A stretch of 20,595 nucleotides of DNA from Euryarchaeota archaeon UBA53 (lineage in GTDB: Archaea; Thermoplasmatota; Poseidoniia; Poseidoniales; Poseidoniaceae): contig DAZU01000095.1 in the NCBI GenBank assembly GCA_002507425.1, forward strand, positions 1 to 20,595, written 5' to 3'. This document shows positions 7,285-15,036 of this stretch, piece after piece. A program made the translations under genes and the position numbers. How positions within the stretch are numbered: position 1 is the first letter of the stretch; each line of letters opens with the position of its first letter. The notes under the pieces are model-generated. The model saw only the letters and a list, made by a program, of their open reading frames with translations, was not told the origin of the DNA and did no database searches.

Positions 7285-8328
7285 TCAAAATAATGAATTG
7301 TAGGCCTCAATATGTCTCTCAGCCCATCGTTTTACTGAGAATTCTTCAGCTCTAGCTATGACCTCTTCGCTTTCATCTTGTAATTCTTCAATCGCTGCCC
7401 GCCACATGTTGATATCATCATGAGGTAGTATGTGATGTTCAAGAGGTACCTCATTGTGTGCAGGATAGTCTGCTACTAGGGCGACGGTTCCAGCAGCATA
7501 GGCTTCAAGTGGAGGCAAGCCAAAACCTTCGGCAACTGAAGGGAATAGTAGAGCATCAGCATGCTGCAAAGCAGCGATTTTTTCATCCTCTGAGACTCTA
7601 CCTACCCAGTTTAGTTTACAACCGACCTTCTTTGCTAGTTGAGAGATTTTATCCTTCGAGGCAGGGGATGATTCAGCACCTATTTTATGTAGGGTGACGT
7701 TCATACCTGCACACACATTTACTACAAATTCAATTCTTTTTCTTGGCTCTTCGCTTCCAATTACCAATAAGTTGACGCCCTTTTCAAACCAATTGGGTAT
7801 CGGTCTTTCAGTTCTATAACTTTCCAATTCGATAGCATGAGGAATCCAGACGGTAGGTATACCAGGGAAACGCATCTCACATTCTTGTTGAGTATCCTTT
7901 GAAACACATATTAGCAAACTCGCTTTGGCAATCCCGTTTTTGATTCGGGTTAGGTCTTTCCTGCGAATTAAAGAAGGGTTCTGGTCTCCCACAATTACAT
8001 TGTCACGAATAGTGGGGAACAGGTGAAATAAATCGTGAATCGTTATTACTGAATGGGAGTCACTCGGGGTTAAGCCTGCCTGTTCTTGGTCAGTAATGTG
8101 AACAATATCATGTGATATCGACTTTCTTGTTATGGTTTTAGGCCCACTTATCCATCTTCTCAAAATTCTCTTAATTGGGTTTTTTGAAATAGGATACTCA
8201 TGAATTTCACCAAGTTCGTATCCTTCAATTAATCCTGAGTCTAATCGATTTACTAGAGCATGGTGGGTGCTACCCAGACCTGATAGTGGTGAGAGTTTCC
8301 CTCCTCTTGCAATCATCACCTTGCGCAA
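7285..8328 (-). CDS. GT4-family glycosyltransferase
   Basis: This 347-residue protein is a GT-B-fold retaining glycosyltransferase of the GT4 type. The N-terminal half has IVHITDQEQ and a VITIHDLFHLFP stretch with ICVSK near 140. The C-terminal half has NLLVIGSEEPRKR, GRVSEDEKIAALQHADALLFPS and the signature EGFGLPPLEAYAAG, whose E267/E275 pair is the EX7E motif that binds the nucleotide-sugar donor. The likely role is addition of a sugar to a surface glycan or glycolipid; the donor and acceptor are unknown. TTG 8328 is used because GAGG lies seven bases before it. An ATG four codons later (8316) is an alternative. It starts nine bases after the tyw1 stop, so the two are probably cotranscribed despite unrelated roles. 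Confidence 0.88.
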   Translation of the reverse strand: MRKVMIARGGKLSPLSGLGSTHHALVNRLDSGLIEGYELGEIHEYPISKNPIKRILRRWISGPKTITRKSISHDIVHITDQEQAGLTPSDSHSVITIHDLFHLFPTIRDNVIVGDQNPSLIRRKDLTRIKNGIAKASLLICVSKDTQQECEMRFPGIPTVWIPHAIELESYRTERPIPNWFEKGVNLLVIGSEEPRKRIEFVVNVCAGMNVTLHKIGAESSPASKDKISQLAKKVGCKLNWVGRVSEDEKIAALQHADALLFPSVAEGFGLPPLEAYAAGTVALVADYPAHNEVPLEHHILPHDDINMWRAAIEELQDESEEVIARAEEFSVKRWAERHIEAYNSLF

Positions 8329-8337
8329 GACAATCCC

Positions 8338-9339
8338 TCACTGCACAACTTTGAGATGCTTAACGGACTTAGCGATTCCAAGGTCCTTTGGAAATTGCAT
8401 AGTAGCTTCTGGTATTGGTATAGGTATTATTTCTCTTCCAACTAATGCCACTCTACTTGGTGGCGAATGATCCAGTAGCCTTCTATTTGTGAGAGGAGCC
8501 AAAGATTGAGAAAAATCGAGAATATCATCGTGGAATGGCATATTTTCCGCAGTCAAATTGCCACGAGAATTTCCGACGTGGACATACCCTTTACATTCAA
8601 TCCAATCAGGATCGGCCCTGTTGTCTAAAGCGGCATATTGCTTAATATGCTCTTTATTCATATTTTTACCTTTAATCAACGTATGACGACAAACAATCCT
8701 AGTATCCAGACTAGGTAGTAAATCGATTGTTTGGTCGAAATATTTCCACGATGCAGAGTTCCATTTTGGCCTACATATTTCGTTGAACACTTGCTCATTA
8801 GGGGCATCTACGGATACATATAGTTGAGTCGGCAATGTGTCTAATCTCTCCAATACTTTTGGCAGAGTTCCATTTGTAACAAGCATTGTAGTCATTCCAT
8901 GAGAGTGACAAAGTTCGATGTATTCTGAAAGTCTTGTATACAGAGTAGGCTCACCATTCAGAGAAATTGCAACATGCTTTGGGTTTTGTGCATCAAGCCA
9001 TTTTTCTTTTGGAACCTTTGGATTACCTCCAAATCCAGAAAGTAGTCTCCTCTGCGCTTTTACAGAGTCATAAAGCATCTCAAGAGGGTCTTGTTCAGTC
9101 AGCTTAAGAGTGTCCATGTGTGGCTCTCTCCAACAGTAAGTGCAGGCAAGGTTGCACTGATCAACAACCGGAGACATTTGCATACAATTGTGACTTGCAA
9201 CACCGTAAAATTTCCCTTTGTAGCATTGGCGGTCCCGCAGCAAGGATTCTTTAGTCCAGTGGCAAACCTTGACACCACCATGCTCTCCAACAATATGATA
9301 GCGCTGCTTCTGCAACTTTGCTTTGAGCAATGGGTCCAT
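8338..9339 (-). CDS. taw1: 4-demethylwyosine synthase (archaeal TYW1/Taw1), radical SAM
   Basis: The 333-residue enzyme converts N1-methylguanosine at position 37 of tRNA-Phe into 4-demethylwyosine using pyruvate and S-adenosylmethionine, the second step of wyosine formation after Trm5. The radical-SAM cluster motif CNLACTYC is at Cys62, Cys66 and Cys69. Three further cysteines at 26, 39 and 52 match those holding the second 4Fe-4S cluster in archaeal enzymes. RYHIVGEHGGVKVCHWTK, CYKGKFYG and SLNGEPTLY are typical. There is no N-terminal flavodoxin domain, unlike the eukaryotic protein, as expected for archaea. ATG 9339 has no Shine-Dalgarno, and an AT-rich element lies 15-27 bases upstream, consistent with a leaderless transcript. 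It diverges from the AlkB-type hydroxylase. Confidence 0.95.
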   Translation of the reverse strand: MDPLLKAKLQKQRYHIVGEHGGVKVCHWTKESLLRDRQCYKGKFYGVASHNCMQMSPVVDQCNLACTYCWREPHMDTLKLTEQDPLEMLYDSVKAQRRLLSGFGGNPKVPKEKWLDAQNPKHVAISLNGEPTLYTRLSEYIELCHSHGMTTMLVTNGTLPKVLERLDTLPTQLYVSVDAPNEQVFNEICRPKWNSASWKYFDQTIDLLPSLDTRIVCRHTLIKGKNMNKEHIKQYAALDNRADPDWIECKGYVHVGNSRGNLTAENMPFHDDILDFSQSLAPLTNRRLLDHSPPSRVALVGREIIPIPIPEATMQFPKDLGIAKSVKHLKVVQ

Positions 9340-9352
9340 TGGTAAGCCGACC

Positions 9353-9366
9353 TATGTTTATGTTTT
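9353..9366. promoter_or_regulatory. AT-rich element in the divergent taw1 / AlkB-type promoter region
   Basis: The 67-base gap between the two divergent starts contains TATGTTTATGTTTT, the only TATA-like stretch. Read leftward it lies 14-27 bases ahead of the taw1 ATG; read rightward it would place a transcript start near 9385 for the hydroxylase. A weak inverted repeat CTCAC (9371-9375) / GTGAG (9386-9390) overlaps that predicted start and could be an operator. Confidence 0.35.
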
Positions 9367-9406
9367 CAACCTCACGCTTCAAAAAGTGAGACCTCTTGGG
9401 TATTTC

Positions 9407-10408
9407 ATGGACGAGAAACAAGAGTCTTGGTTTCCCCACCTTCTTGGGTTCGTTCTTCCTGTAGCTACTATTATTGGTATTTACATGGGAGGGTATTGGG
9501 CTTTTACCGGATTCGTGTATGCAATTTTCATAGGGCCTGTTTTTGATATAATGTCTCCTAAAATATCGCCTAGCAGAAGTGAGCCAAATCCGTTTGTATG
9601 GAATAGTCTACTCGTAATGCATGCTTTGTTCATGTATGCTGCAATTGCTATATTGTGCTGGAGAGCAAATATTGATGGCTTCAATATTCCAGTGCTGATG
9701 GGAGCTCTATCTGTTGGAGTTGTTAGCGGCATTTCTGGAATCATAAATGCCCATGAGGCAGGACATAGGAAAAAGGGATCATACTTGTGGAGATTGTCTA
9801 GAATCAATTTATTCCTTGTACTATATGAACACTTTACAACAGAGCATAATAATAGCCACCACAGAAATTACGCAACCGTAAAAGATGCAGCCTCTGCACC
9901 TAGAGGAATAGGATTATGGGCACATCTTGTCAGAACGATTCCGCTACAATACATCTCAGCGTGGAGAACTCACGCCAACAAGGGAAGAATTGGATTAAAG
10001 AACCCTATTTTGCATGGGTTGATTATACAGATTGGGATATTGTCCGTGGTAGCAGTCTACTCTGTCGATGCTATGTTTGCCTTCCTTGTTCAGGCAGGGA
10101 TAGCAATATTTTTGTTGGAATTTGTTAATTATCTACAGCATTACGGACTACGAAGAGAAGTCAGAGAGCGTCACACGGTAATGCACTCATGGGAGTTTAG
10201 AGGGGTTTGGTCTCGCTGGACTCTTCTTGAATTACCATTACATCCCGCTCATCACCTCAAATCAAGTAAACCATTGTGGGATCTAAGAGCGCAGGAGGGG
10301 TCTCCTCAGCTTCCGTTTGGTTACTACGTTTGTCTATGGCTTGCTGTTATCCCTCCGTTATGGAAGAGAGTAATGGGAAAGAGATTGGACTCTATTGCGT
10401 CCGATTAA
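9407..10408 (+). CDS. AlkB-type membrane di-iron hydroxylase (fatty acid desaturase superfamily)
   Basis: The 333-residue membrane protein has the histidine boxes of the AlkB branch: HEAGH (116-120), EHNNSHH (146-152), NYLQHYG (241-247) and LPLHPAHH (276-283). These bind two irons that activate oxygen. Several hydrophobic spans (about 11-47, 65-85, 95-114, 200-240 and 303-318) fit the family topology. AlkB hydroxylates the end carbon of alkanes and takes electrons from rubredoxin. No rubredoxin or reductase is visible nearby, so another lipid-like substrate (a xylene-, fatty-acid- or terpenoid-type compound) is possible. ATG 9407 is chosen over a TTG at 9323 that would overlap the taw1 coding region. 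GGGTAT six to nine bases upstream is a weak ribosome-binding site. Confidence 0.85.
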   Translation: MDEKQESWFPHLLGFVLPVATIIGIYMGGYWAFTGFVYAIFIGPVFDIMSPKISPSRSEPNPFVWNSLLVMHALFMYAAIAILCWRANIDGFNIPVLMGALSVGVVSGISGIINAHEAGHRKKGSYLWRLSRINLFLVLYEHFTTEHNNSHHRNYATVKDAASAPRGIGLWAHLVRTIPLQYISAWRTHANKGRIGLKNPILHGLIIQIGILSVVAVYSVDAMFAFLVQAGIAIFLLEFVNYLQHYGLRREVRERHTVMHSWEFRGVWSRWTLLELPLHPAHHLKSSKPLWDLRAQEGSPQLPFGYYVCLWLAVIPPLWKRVMGKRLDSIASD

Positions 10409-10465
10409 ATGTTGCTAAAAACACTTAGTTTGAATTTAACATCCAAAGATTACTAAATGACCCAG

Positions 10466-10477
10466 TCCAATATTGGA
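10466..10477. promoter_or_regulatory. Perfect 12-bp palindrome, possible operator
   Basis: TCCAATATTGGA is a perfect palindrome centred 19 bases before the ATG of the 38-residue gene and just upstream of its ribosome-binding site. With no loop it is a better candidate for binding a dimeric regulator than for an RNA hairpin. No second copy was noticed in the window. Confidence 0.35.
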
Positions 10478-10490
10478 ATGAGGGTAACTA

Positions 10491-10607
10491 ATGGATAACG
10501 AATTATCAAAATGGGTTGATGAAGTGATGTCAAAGCAACAATACAGAAGTGGAATATTTACAAAAAAAGGCATATTTTCAAGAATTAAAACAAGATTAGG
10601 ATTCTGA
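10491..10607 (+). CDS. Small basic 38-residue peptide
   Basis: A short gene of 38 codons starts at an ATG preceded by GGGTAACTA, a variant of the GGTGA-type site used by other genes here. The N-terminal half is acidic and amphipathic (MDNELSKWVDEVM). The C-terminal half is basic with spaced hydrophobics (GIFTKKGIFSRIKTRLGF), so the peptide is bipolar and could bind membranes or nucleic acid. There is no signal peptide, cysteine or double-glycine leader. It lies 82 bases after the AlkB-type gene and 84 bases before the ABC transporter block, which has its own TATA-like element. Its sequence matches no family I know. A regulatory or transported peptide is possible; so is a chance reading frame, though the ribosome-binding site argues otherwise. 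Confidence 0.45.
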   Translation: MDNELSKWVDEVMSKQQYRSGIFTKKGIFSRIKTRLGF

Positions 10608-10691
10608 TGTTATTGTTATAATTAGAGAGAATAATCAAACATTAATTCATATAACATAACTTATTGATGTTAGTTAATAGCGTGATATGTT
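10608..10691 (+). promoter_or_regulatory. AT-rich promoter region of the ABC transporter block
   Basis: CATATAAC at 10648-10655 is a plausible TATA box that would start transcription near 10677. GTGAT at 10682-10686 then serves as ribosome-binding site five bases before ATG 10692. The TATA box overlaps one arm of an inverted repeat, ATAACAT (10651-10657) with ATGTTAT (10607-10613). The core TGTTAT is repeated again at 10614-10619 and 10688-10693, which could be regulator sites or simply AT-rich composition. Confidence 0.45.
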
Positions 10692-11414
10692 ATGCTAACT
10701 GTTTCTGATTTAACCAAATCCTTTGGGACTGGTAATGGTAAGTTGCACGTACTAAAGGGAATAGACATGGAAATCAAAAGGGGCGAATTAGTCGCTCTCA
10801 TGGGGCCGTCTGGCTGTGGCAAATCTACACTGCTGAACATAATAGGTGGATTAATGTCAGCTGACTCGGGGCATATTGAACTCAATAGTCGAGAGTATGG
10901 AATAAAAAACCCTTCATCGATAGTCGACGTTCGCAGGAGTCTAGTTGGCTGGATTTTTCAGGATTTTCACTTGTTAGAACACCTATCGGCACTTGATAAT
11001 GTCTCCATAGCACTCGAGATTTCTGGGCTTTCCAGTAAAGAAGCAGAAGATCGTGCGAAATCGGCTCTGAATAAAGTAAACTTAGGCGATAGAATGCATC
11101 ATATTCCTGATCAACTTTCAGGAGGACAGCAGCAAAGAGTTGCTATTGCACGAGCTATTGCCGGACAAAGGCCTCTACTTCTTGCAGATGAGCCGACCGG
11201 CAATCTTGACATTTCCTCAGGGTCAGAAGTATTGCAACTGTTCAAGGATTTGTGCCATGACGAGGACAATCCCATTTCGATACTTATGGTGACTCATGAC
11301 CCAGAATTAGCTTCCAACGCAGACAGGATGTTACTTTTAGATGATGGCAAAACCCAAGCCTCTGATATTCGCAGTGCTTGGGGATTAGATGATATTGGAG
11401 GTGAAGAGGAATGA
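10692..11414 (+). CDS. ABC transporter ATP-binding protein (LolD/MacB type)
   Basis: The 240-residue ATPase has every catalytic element: Walker A GPSGCGKST (38-46), Q-loop Gln90, signature LSGGQ (142-146), Walker B LLLADE with Glu167, a D-loop NLD and switch His202. The DLTKSFGTGNGKLHVLKGID opening and EPTGNLD are typical of the LolD/MacB/FtsE group that drives FtsX-type permeases. The stop overlaps the permease start by four bases (ATGA), and GGAGGTGA near the end of this gene serves as the next ribosome-binding site, so the two are translationally coupled. The C-terminal 20 residues form a short acidic tail. With the second ATPase at 15037 it may form a heterodimer on the single permease chain. 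Confidence 0.93.
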   Translation: MLTVSDLTKSFGTGNGKLHVLKGIDMEIKRGELVALMGPSGCGKSTLLNIIGGLMSADSGHIELNSREYGIKNPSSIVDVRRSLVGWIFQDFHLLEHLSALDNVSIALEISGLSSKEAEDRAKSALNKVNLGDRMHHIPDQLSGGQQQRVAIARAIAGQRPLLLADEPTGNLDISSGSEVLQLFKDLCHDEDNPISILMVTHDPELASNADRMLLLDDGKTQASDIRSAWGLDDIGGEEE

Positions 11415-14400
11415 ATGATGATTTGATTGATTTATCTCCGGATGATTTTTCAAAAGATCGTGGTAGAATTTATTCCATTGCTCACAAATTGTCTGAATTG
11501 CCGAGCAAACTCAGGTTAGCAAGCGTTGGTGCTTGGCGAGGAAGAGAAAGAGGTCTTGCAGTCGTAGCTGGAGTATTTCTAGCATCTCTTGTGATAACCA
11601 CGGTGCTAGCATACGGTGTTGGGCTTTCGCAACTATTCTTCGAAGAATCGCTCGAATCTGAGCCATTTGATGCAAAGATAGAGTATGCCCGAACACCCGT
11701 TGAAAATTCGACTGGCTGGTCTAATAATACAACAACGATGACCAGCGTGTGCGATGAATTACTTGATGAATTTTCAGAGTTTAATGATTGCACTTTGGTC
11801 TTAGGGAGACAAGGTTTACACAGTGGGGGATTCTTCAATGAAGAATTCATTATCGCACAACCATTGGAAATGCGAACGATAACCGCTGACACCAATCCTC
11901 GATGGGAAAACGTGACTTTTGCATACCCTGAGGCCGATGAAAACGGTCCTCCAATATCTGACATGCGAGCAATCCGTTTCCTAGGTCCAAACGCTTTCGA
12001 TGGAGAATTGGCCGACAGATTGGGTGCCAACATAATTCCGGGTCTTGGAGAATGGCCCTCATTTGAAAACATGACAGAACCATATCAAAATCCTAACCGA
12101 ACTGGAATTATTTTGCCATCCACAATCGCAAATCAAGCTCAGGCAGAGGTTGGTGATGAATTAGATAGCCTTTCATTTGTTTATGTAGTAGATGAATCTT
12201 CTATATTCGAGGGCTCGGTAACAGAAGATAATTGTGATGGCGAAATAACTCCAGAGAACAACGAAATGTTGTATTGTAGGATGCCTATGGAAATCAAAAA
12301 TTTGACTGTCCTTGGAATATATGAGCCGTGGGATTTTGGGAACCCTACCTTACCTTTTAACCCGATATTCACAACTTGGGATGGTTTGACCGAGATACAA
12401 AGAGCAACTTTGATGGATAATGACCATATGTATCTAGGTGTAACAATCGATAGAACACAACTCCCGACGTCCTCTACCGATGACGCTGAAGATTGGTTGC
12501 AAGATTTGGGAGTGAGGGTCGAGAGTGGTAACTACACAGATGAAGGCGTCGAATTATATTACACTGACATCATTTCCTCTACGATAACATTCCTCAATAT
12601 TTTCCTAGGTCTTATACAAATTTTTGATTACATAATCATGATTCCTATCGTCATATTGTCGATTTCAGTTCTAATATACGGTCTCGTGTTATCTCTAGAA
12701 CAAAGGCGTAGAGAAGTTAGTATTCATAGGGTGATTGGGGCTGATGCCAATTCCCTTCAGGGGATGGTTCTACTCGAATTATTTGTAATGTCTAGCTTTG
12801 CTTGGCTGGTCGGTTATCTACTCGCTCTTGCGGCAGTTCCCATTGTATTGTCTGCGGTAGGTTTCATGGAATTTAGAACCGGGGATTTTGACGTAAATCC
12901 TACTCTTGGTATTGGTGCAACAATCTTTACTGCAGTAACCACGCTGGGACTAGCGTTAATATTTGGTCGAAGCAGAACTAGGAAGTTCATTGAATTAGAA
13001 ATCGAAGAGGGTGTCAAGCGAACCACGGCAAAGCAGGAACCAAAGAGATGGTTACATTGGCTTGCTTTCTTATTCGGTATGTTGGCAGTTATCGATGCTT
13101 GGATGGAGATGAATGGAAGCGAGGATGGAATAATCTCAAATTTTTTCCTAGAAGGTTTAATCGCAATATTTGGTCCATTCGCGCTATGGATAGGTGGTGC
13201 CTTACTGCTTGGATATGTTGGCGCAAAAGGTCCTAAAATAATGCAGCTCATATTCGGTCAAACCCCGATACTTAAGGACGTAAAAAGAGGACTGAAGGGA
13301 TCTGGATCGGCAGAATCTGTTAACAGGTTAGCGGTAATTATGATACTCACTCTTTCAATTGTGACACTAGCTGCTGTTCAAGGTTACACTGGGACCCTAG
13401 TTGATGAGAGAACAGTTGATTCAACAGTGGGCTCTGACCTTCAAATCACAATGGAATTTGAGATTAATGAAACCCAATTACTGAATCTTACATCTGAATA
13501 TACTGACGTTATTCCAATTGCTACAACAATGCCTCAAATTACACTGTCCGACGGTAGAGGCGGTGATAATTTCCAGGCAATCGTTCTTCTGAATGGCAAT
13601 GATGATGTACTAAAATGGAGCGAACAAGCACTTCCTGGTGAAGAGATATCTGCTGCAATGAAGGCATACAGAACGGGTGGTTTCAGTGCAGGCGTAGATG
13701 CAGCATATTCCCTTGATTTACCTGGTTCAGATAGGGGAGGAGATGAAAATCGACTGGATGATGTCTTACTGAAGAGGACGGATTCAAAGTCAGAAACCAT
13801 AGAATTCGTTTGGGAAAAAATCGAATTTAACTTCACAAGCGGAGGCTCAAATGATACCGATCCCTTCGCCCTTCTATATGCATATGCAGATCTAATGGAT
13901 AGTGATTGGTCAGAGTTAGATCTATCCAATCAGGATCTAAAAGAGCGCGACCTTGGGAGAACAAATCTAATTGGAACTAACTTTTCAGGTGCAGACTTAT
14001 CTGGTGTCAACTTTAGTGAATCTTTATTGTTTGAAGTTGACCTCAACGGCGCAGATCTAACTGGTGCTAACTTGGAAAACGCAATTGTTTACAACATGGA
14101 AACCGACAATACAGATTTCACAGATGCGAATCTTTTGGGAGCCTTCGGTACCGTTGATTTCAGCACTTCTACTCTAATCAATACAACCTGCCCAGATGGG
14201 TCAGCAGGATTACAAACATCATGTGAGTCTGGAGGGTCGCAAATTCCTCCGCCATTGACAGGTGATCTTTTCTTTGCTGGAACACAAGTAACAATCGAAA
14301 GAACGCCCTACACCACAGAGATGTACTACATGGGTGTGCATGAATACGTCCCTGGTTTTACTGCAGTAGACATTGAAAACACTATTGTTATCGGCGAATC

Positions 14401-15034
14401 AAGTTGGAGGACGTTAGTAGGAAATAATGCCTCTGATAATCACACATCCACAACTTGGATTGTCAGAGTAGACGGCGTAACTGGAGAGGAATTAGAGGCC
14501 CTCGCATCCCAGATCGAGGCCAATTCTAATGTATCCAGCGCAATAGATTGGTCCAGTGCACACAAAGAGGTCGAGAGAAATGGTGGCCTTATTTTTGGAA
14601 CTCCGGGACTTTTATCACTTCAATTCGTTGTTGCAAGCGTAGCGGCGGTCGCTTCTAGTTTCGTTTTCTTGTCCTTGGTGTTGAATCAGAGACAAAAAGA
14701 ATTAGCAGTTTTACAGGCAATAGGAGCATCTCCAAATCAAATTTATCGTTTGGTTCTTTTCGAGATTCTATCAATCGTTGTAGTTTCAATGATACTTGGA
14801 ATTGCTCTAGGGGTAGGTTTAGCACTATCATTCAACGGTTTCTTCAACGTCTTCGGATTTATATTCCAGATATTTATTGGCTCCAGTACAACAATTGACA
14901 GGACACTAATCTATCCGTGGACGCAGATAGTTCTAGTATCACTTGCTGTTTTCACTGCCGTTGTAATCTCTCTACTTTTGACAACTCGCAAAGCACTGAA
15001 GGCGGATTTAGCAAGCGTCTTAAAGGGGGAATAA
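11411..15034 (+). CDS. Double FtsX/MacB-type ABC permease with extracellular pentapeptide repeats
   Basis: This 1207-residue membrane protein holds two FtsX-type halves in one chain. The first half has spans near 48-72, 395-427, 452-483 and 499-519, with a large external domain at 73-392. Two extra spans follow (547-565, 578-603). The second half has spans near 638-660, 1065-1090, 1113-1141 and 1171-1190 and a 400-residue external domain (661-1064). The coupling loops EQRRREVSIHRVIGA and NQRQKELAVLQAIGAS after the second span of each half are family signatures. A pentapeptide-repeat block at about 834-919 sits in the second external domain, followed by a TTCPDG...C loop (Cys927, Cys938). Many N-x-S/T sites fit an exported, glycosylated surface. 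Such permeases move lipids, lipoproteins or peptides, or transmit force across the membrane. The substrate here is unknown. Confidence 0.9.
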   Translation: MNDDLIDLSPDDFSKDRGRIYSIAHKLSELPSKLRLASVGAWRGRERGLAVVAGVFLASLVITTVLAYGVGLSQLFFEESLESEPFDAKIEYARTPVENSTGWSNNTTTMTSVCDELLDEFSEFNDCTLVLGRQGLHSGGFFNEEFIIAQPLEMRTITADTNPRWENVTFAYPEADENGPPISDMRAIRFLGPNAFDGELADRLGANIIPGLGEWPSFENMTEPYQNPNRTGIILPSTIANQAQAEVGDELDSLSFVYVVDESSIFEGSVTEDNCDGEITPENNEMLYCRMPMEIKNLTVLGIYEPWDFGNPTLPFNPIFTTWDGLTEIQRATLMDNDHMYLGVTIDRTQLPTSSTDDAEDWLQDLGVRVESGNYTDEGVELYYTDIISSTITFLNIFLGLIQIFDYIIMIPIVILSISVLIYGLVLSLEQRRREVSIHRVIGADANSLQGMVLLELFVMSSFAWLVGYLLALAAVPIVLSAVGFMEFRTGDFDVNPTLGIGATIFTAVTTLGLALIFGRSRTRKFIELEIEEGVKRTTAKQEPKRWLHWLAFLFGMLAVIDAWMEMNGSEDGIISNFFLEGLIAIFGPFALWIGGALLLGYVGAKGPKIMQLIFGQTPILKDVKRGLKGSGSAESVNRLAVIMILTLSIVTLAAVQGYTGTLVDERTVDSTVGSDLQITMEFEINETQLLNLTSEYTDVIPIATTMPQITLSDGRGGDNFQAIVLLNGNDDVLKWSEQALPGEEISAAMKAYRTGGFSAGVDAAYSLDLPGSDRGGDENRLDDVLLKRTDSKSETIEFVWEKIEFNFTSGGSNDTDPFALLYAYADLMDSDWSELDLSNQDLKERDLGRTNLIGTNFSGADLSGVNFSESLLFEVDLNGADLTGANLENAIVYNMETDNTDFTDANLLGAFGTVDFSTSTLINTTCPDGSAGLQTSCESGGSQIPPPLTGDLFFAGTQVTIERTPYTTEMYYMGVHEYVPGFTAVDIENTIVIGESSWRTLVGNNASDNHTSTTWIVRVDGVTGEELEALASQIEANSNVSSAIDWSSAHKEVERNGGLIFGTPGLLSLQFVVASVAAVASSFVFLSLVLNQRQKELAVLQAIGASPNQIYRLVLFEILSIVVVSMILGIALGVGLALSFNGFFNVFGFIFQIFIGSSTTIDRTLIYPWTQIVLVSLAVFTAVVISLLLTTRKALKADLASVLKGE
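13910..14167 (+). repeat. Pentapeptide-repeat block within the permease
   Basis: Residues 834-919 of the permease read as A(D/N)LxG-type pentapeptides, for example LIGTNFSGADLSGVNFSES and LNGADLTGANLEN, with Leu, Phe or Met at each central position. Such repeats fold into a four-sided right-handed beta-helix, here about four coils. It is followed by a two-cysteine loop that probably caps the helix with a disulfide. The location between membrane spans puts it outside the cell. Confidence 0.85.
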
Positions 15035-15036
15035 GT

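Noticed and set aside
9359..9390. CTCAC/GTGAG inverted repeat as a strong operator
   Set aside because: Only five bases per arm with mismatched inner positions; noted under the divergent promoter but too weak for its own call.
9323..9406. Upstream TTG start for the AlkB-type protein
   Set aside because: It would overlap the 5' end of taw1 on the other strand and cover the shared promoter region.
10409..10456. 15-codon frame starting ATG TTG after the AlkB-type stop
   Set aside because: Very short, no ribosome-binding site and no family; most likely chance.
11482..12072. 196-codon open frame on the - strand
   Set aside because: It is antisense to the permease gene, with no promoter, ribosome-binding site or recognisable domain.
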